Source: Littorina saxatilis
Lineage: Eukaryota; Mollusca; Gastropoda; Littorinimorpha; Littorinidae
Direction: 5' to 3'
Length of the DNA: 64,000 bases
Assembly (NCBI RefSeq): GCF_037325665.1
Contig: NC_090254.1
Location: 47,910,720 to 47,974,719, forward strand
The notes beneath the pieces were generated by a model that did no database searches, had not been told where the DNA came from, and was given only the letters and a program-made list of their open reading frames with translations. Position 1 is the first letter of the stretch, and each line of letters opens with the position of its first letter. Shown one piece after another: positions 59,701-64,000 of this stretch. The position numbers and the translations under genes are program-made.

Positions 59701-62700
59701 TGCATTGTCACAACGTTTGGTCACACCCGCCTGGCTGTACTGCATTGTCACAACGTTTGGTCACACCCGCCTACCTGTACTGCATTGTCACAACGTTTGG
59801 TCACACCCGCCTACCTGTACTGCATTGTCACAACGTTTGGTCACACCCGCCTACCTGTACTGCATTGTCACAACGTTTGGTCACACCCGCCTGTCTGTAC
59901 TGCATTGTCACAACGTTTGGTCACACCCGCCTACCTGTACTGCATTGTCACAACGTTTGGTCACACCCGCCTGCCTGTACTGCATTGTCACAACGTTTGG
60001 TCACACCCGCCTGTCTGTACTGCATTGTCACAACGTTTGGTCACACCCACCCACCTGTACTGCATTGTCACAACGTTTGGTCACACCCGCCTGTCTGTAC
60101 TGCATTGTCACAACGTTTGGTCACACCCGCCTACCTGTACTGCATTGTCACAACGTTTGGTCACACCCGCCTGGCTGTACTGCATTGTCACAACGTTTGG
60201 TCACACCCGCCTGTCTGTACTGCATTGTCACAACGTTTGGTCACACCCGCCTACCTGTACTGCATTGTCACAACGTTTGGTCACACCCGCCTACCTGTAC
60301 TGCATTGTCACAACGTTTGGTCACACCCGCCTGTCTGTACTGCATTGTCACAACGTTTGGTCACACCCGCCTACCTGTACTGCATTGTCACAACGTTTGG
60401 TCACACCCGCCTGTCTGTACTGCATTGTCACAACGTTTGGTCACACCCGCCTGTCTGTACTGCATTGTCACAACGTTTGGTCACACCCGCCTACCTGTAC
60501 TGCATTGTCACAACGTTTGGTCACACCCGCCTGTCTGTACTGCATTGTCACAACGTTTGGTCACACCCGCCTGTCTGTACTGCATTGTCACAACGTTTGG
60601 TCACACCCGCCTACCTGTACTGCATTGTCACAACGTTTGGTCACACCCGCCTGTCTGTACTGCATTGTCACAACGTTTGGTCACACCCGCCTGTCTGTAC
60701 TGCATTGTCACAACGTTTGGTCACACCCGCCTACCTGTACTGCATTGTCACAACGTTTGGTCACACCCGCCTACCTGTACTGCATTGTCACAACGTTTGG
60801 TCATACCCACCCACCTGTACTGCATTGTCACAACGTTTGGTCACACCCGCCTGCCTGTACTGCATTGTCACAACGTTTGGTCACACCCGCCTACCTGTAC
60901 TGCATTGTCACAACGTTTGGTCACACCCGCCTGGCTGTACTGCATTGTCACAAAGTTTGGTCACACCCGCCTGTCTGTACTGCATTGTCACAACGTTTGG
61001 TCACACCCGCCTGTACTGCATTGTCACAACGTTTGGTCACACCCGCCTACCTGTACTGCATTGTCACAACGTTTGGTCACACCCGCCTGTCTGTACTGCA
61101 TTGTCACAACGTTTGGTCACACCCGCCTACCTGTACTGCATTGTCACAACGTTTGGTCACACCCGCCTACCTGTACTGCATTGTCACAACGTTTGGTCAC
61201 ACCCGCCTGTCTGTACTGCATTGTCACAACGTTTGGTCACACCCGCCTGGCTGTACTGCATTGTCACAACGTTTGGTCACACCCGCCTACCTGTACTGCA
61301 TTGTCACAACGTTTGGTCACACCCGCCTACCTGTACTGCATTGTCACAACGTTTGGTCACACCCGCCTGTCTGTACTGCATTGTCACAACGTTTGGTCAC
61401 ACCCGCCTGTCTGTACTGCATTGTCACAACGTTTGGTCACACCCGCCTGTCTGTACTGCATTGTCACAACGTTTGGTCACACCCGCCTACCTGTACTGCA
61501 TTGTCACAACGTTTGGTCACACCCGCCTACCTGTACTGCATTGTCACAACGTTTGGTCACACCCACCCACCTGTACTGCATTGTCACAACGTTTGGTCAC
61601 ACCCGCCTGCCTGTACTGCATTGTCACAACGTTTGGTCACACCCGCCTACCTGTACTGCATTGTCACAACGTTTGGTCACACCCGCCTACCTGTACTGCA
61701 TTGTCACAACGTTTGGTCACACCCGCCTGGCTGTACTGCATTGTCACAACGTTTGGTCACACCCGCCTACCTGTACTGCATTGTCACAACGTTTGGTCAC
61801 ACCCGCCTACCTGTACTGCATTGTCACAACGTTTGGTCACACCCGCCTGCCTGTACTGCATTGTCATAACGTTTGGTCACACCCGCCTACCTGTACTGCA
61901 TTGTCACAACGTTTGGTCACACCCGCCTACCTGTACTGCATTGTCACAACGTTTGGTCACACCCGCCTACCTGTACTGCATTGTCACAACGTTTGGTCAC
62001 ACCCGCCTGGCTGTACTGCATTGTCACAACGTTTGGTCACACCCGCCTGGCTGTACTGCATTGTCACAACGTTTGGTCACACCCACCTACCTGTACTGCA
62101 TTGTCACAACGTTTGGTCACACCCGCCTGTCTGTACTGCATTGTCACAACGTTTGGTCACACCCGCCTGCCTGTACTGCATTGTCACAACGTTTGGTCAC
62201 ACCCGCCTACCTGTACTGCATTGTCACAACGTTTGGTCACACCCGCCTGGCTGTACTGCATTGTCACAACGTTTGGTCACACCCGCCTGGCTGTACTGCA
62301 TTGTCACAACGTTTGGTCACACCCGCCTACCTGTACTGCATTGTCACAACGTTTGGTCACACCCGCCTACCTGTACTGCATTGTCACAACGTTTGGTCAC
62401 ACCCGCCTGGCTGTACTGCATTGTCACAACGTTTGGTCACACCCGCCTACCTGTACTGCATTGTCACAACGTTTGGTCACACCCGCCTGGCTGTACTGCA
62501 TTGTCACAACGTTTGGTCACACCCGCCTACCTGTACTGCATTGTCACAACGTTTGGTCACACCCACCCACCTGTACTGCATTGTCACAACGTTTGGTCAC
62601 ACCCGCCTGTCTGTACTGCATTGTCACAACGTTTGGTCACACCCACCCACCTGTACTGCATTGTCACAACGTTTGGTCACACCCGCCTACCTGTACTGCA

Positions 62701-63426
62701 TTGTCACAACGTTTGGTCACACCCGCCTACCTGTACTGCATTGTCACAACGTTTGGTCACACCCACCCACCTGTACTGCATTGTCACAACGTTTGGTCAC
62801 ACCTGCCTACCTGTACTGCATTGTCACAACGTTTGGTCACACCCACCCACCTGTACTGCATTGTCACAACGTTTGGTCACACCCGCCTGCCTGTACTGCA
62901 TTGTCACAACGTTTGGTCACACCCGCCTGGCTGTACTGCATTGTCACAACGTTTGGTCACACCCGCCTGCCTGTACTGCATTGTCACAACGTTTGGTCAC
63001 ACCCGCCTGCCTGTACTGCATTGTCACAACGTTTGGTCACACCCGCCTACCTGTACTGCATTGTCACAACGTTTGGTCACACCCGCCTGGCTGTACTGCA
63101 TTGTCACAACGTTTGGTCACACCCGCCTACCTGTACTGCATTGTCACAACGTTTGGTCACACCCGCCTGGCTGTACTGCATTGTCACAACGTTTGGTCAC
63201 ACCCGCCTACCTGTACTGCATTGTCATAACGTTTGGTCACACCCGCCTGCCTGTACTGCATTGTCACAACGTTTGGTCACACCCGCCTACCTGTACTGCA
63301 TTGTCACGACGTTTGGTCACACCCGCCTACCTGTACTGCATTGTCACAACGTTTGGTCACACCCGCCTGGCTGTACTGCATTGTCACAACGTTTGGTCAC
63401 ACCCGCCTACCTGTACTGCATTGTCA
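56704..63426. repeat. 40 bp satellite, main array 2
   Basis: About 168 type II monomers with the same variant set as array 1, many in CGCCTGTC form. One short 34 bp-type unit lies near 61005. The last part (about 61990-63426) matches about 52700-54136 monomer for monomer, including rare variants (GTCATAACG, GTCACGACG, CACCTGCCTACC). Confidence 0.98.
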
Positions 63427-64000
63427 CCCTGCCGCACATGTCAAACTTTTCCACTCTTTTGTCGAACAGTGTGGTCTAAATGACGTCTGGCGTATTTTTA
63501 ATCCCGAGACTAGGGAATATACATGGTCCAAAATAAATATTAACAAGTTTATAGCCAGACGGTTGGACTATATTTTTACAACGGAAGAGGGAATGGACAC
63601 AGTGATCGAGACTAATTTAATGTCTGTCCCAACATCCGACCACAGAGGTGTACGTATTACACTAAAACTCTCTAACGGCAAGAAAGGACCGGGTTATTAC
63701 AAATGTAATAATCTACTCTTGAAAGATAAGCAATATGTGCACAAAATTAATAGTGTAATTGACACTTACCTTGATGAAAATAAGCAGGAGAACCCTGAAC
63801 AAAAATGGGAATTATTAAAAATAAAAATAAACGAGGAAACGATCCGATTCAGTAAGCAACGTGCAGTTTTCAATAAAAATAAGCAGATTGACACGTACAA
63901 CAAACTTGAATCTTGTGAATCCGATCTTGCTAGGGAACCTGATAACGTCACTTTACTAAGAAAACGCGAAGAACTTAAAATGCACCTTGAAATTTATGAA
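63427..64000 (+). mobile_element. Second copy of the L1/Tx1 LINE fragment (cut by window end)
   Basis: Matches 54136-54709 base for base as far as I can compare, with the same junction to the satellite (GTCACCCTGCCGCACATGTC). Offset 9,291 bp. This is a copy made by duplication of array plus LINE, not an independent insertion. Confidence 0.92.

Noticed and set aside
45425-63483. Very long plus-strand open frames (up to 2,848 and 2,244 codons) with a 40-residue repeat
   Set aside because: The 40 bp satellite monomer has no stop in any plus frame, so all three frames stay open. The frames run unchanged into LINE sequence, and nothing indicates translation.

Overview
This window is repeat-rich eukaryotic DNA with no bacterial-type operons or ribosome-binding sites. 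The SINE tails, LINE families and microsatellite types look like those of marine gastropods (Caenogastropoda, Littorina-like). That placement is inference from remembered repeat sequences, not from a database search. I can support only one host gene, at 32.8-35.6 kb. Its first exon encodes a candidate PD-(D/E)XK (NERD-like) nuclease domain. Its third exon ends inside a Walker A motif, so the product looks like a nuclease fused to a P-loop NTPase. The remaining exons are not visible.

Layout. 0-12 kb: a chain of micro- and minisatellites, including two diverged copies of one long dispersed segment (about 0.23-2.1 kb and 7.24-10.77 kb) in which different internal pieces have expanded, plus a piggyBac transposase remnant. 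12-13.8 kb: two minisatellites (53 bp and 45 bp units). 13.8-23 kb: a 9.1 kb LTR retrotransposon fossil on the minus strand, with 2.2 kb LTRs, a 5 bp target duplication, a tRNA-Ala-like primer site and integrase placed before reverse transcriptase (Gmr1-like order). It sits in the loop of a short inverted repeat. 23-32 kb: copies of another dispersed repeat, two tRNA-derived SINEs, a 2.9 kb minisatellite (34 bp unit), a 26 bp minisatellite, a 5'-truncated RNase H-bearing LINE and a terminal-inverted-repeat (TIR) element. 32.8-35.6 kb: the host gene, whose introns hold two short TIR elements. 35.6-38.9 kb: triplet repeat, diverged tandem units and two minisatellites.

38.9-64 kb: a satellite with a 40 bp monomer, interrupted by a 1.27 kb TIR element, a Ty3/gypsy (Mag-like) LTR fossil and an L1/Tx1-type LINE fragment. 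The LINE fragment appears twice, 9,291 bp apart together with flanking satellite, so it has been amplified as part of the array. A separate 2.24 kb block of 56 monomers is also tandemly duplicated. The satellite monomer contains no stop in any plus-strand frame, which creates very long open frames (up to 2,848 codons) that I do not regard as genes.

There is no cooperating gene cluster. The most interesting items are the uncharacterised nuclease/NTPase gene, the satellite that carries a LINE in its higher-order repeat, the retroelement with unusual pol order, and two tiny retrotransposition scars (37 and 66 bp) with perfect target duplications.
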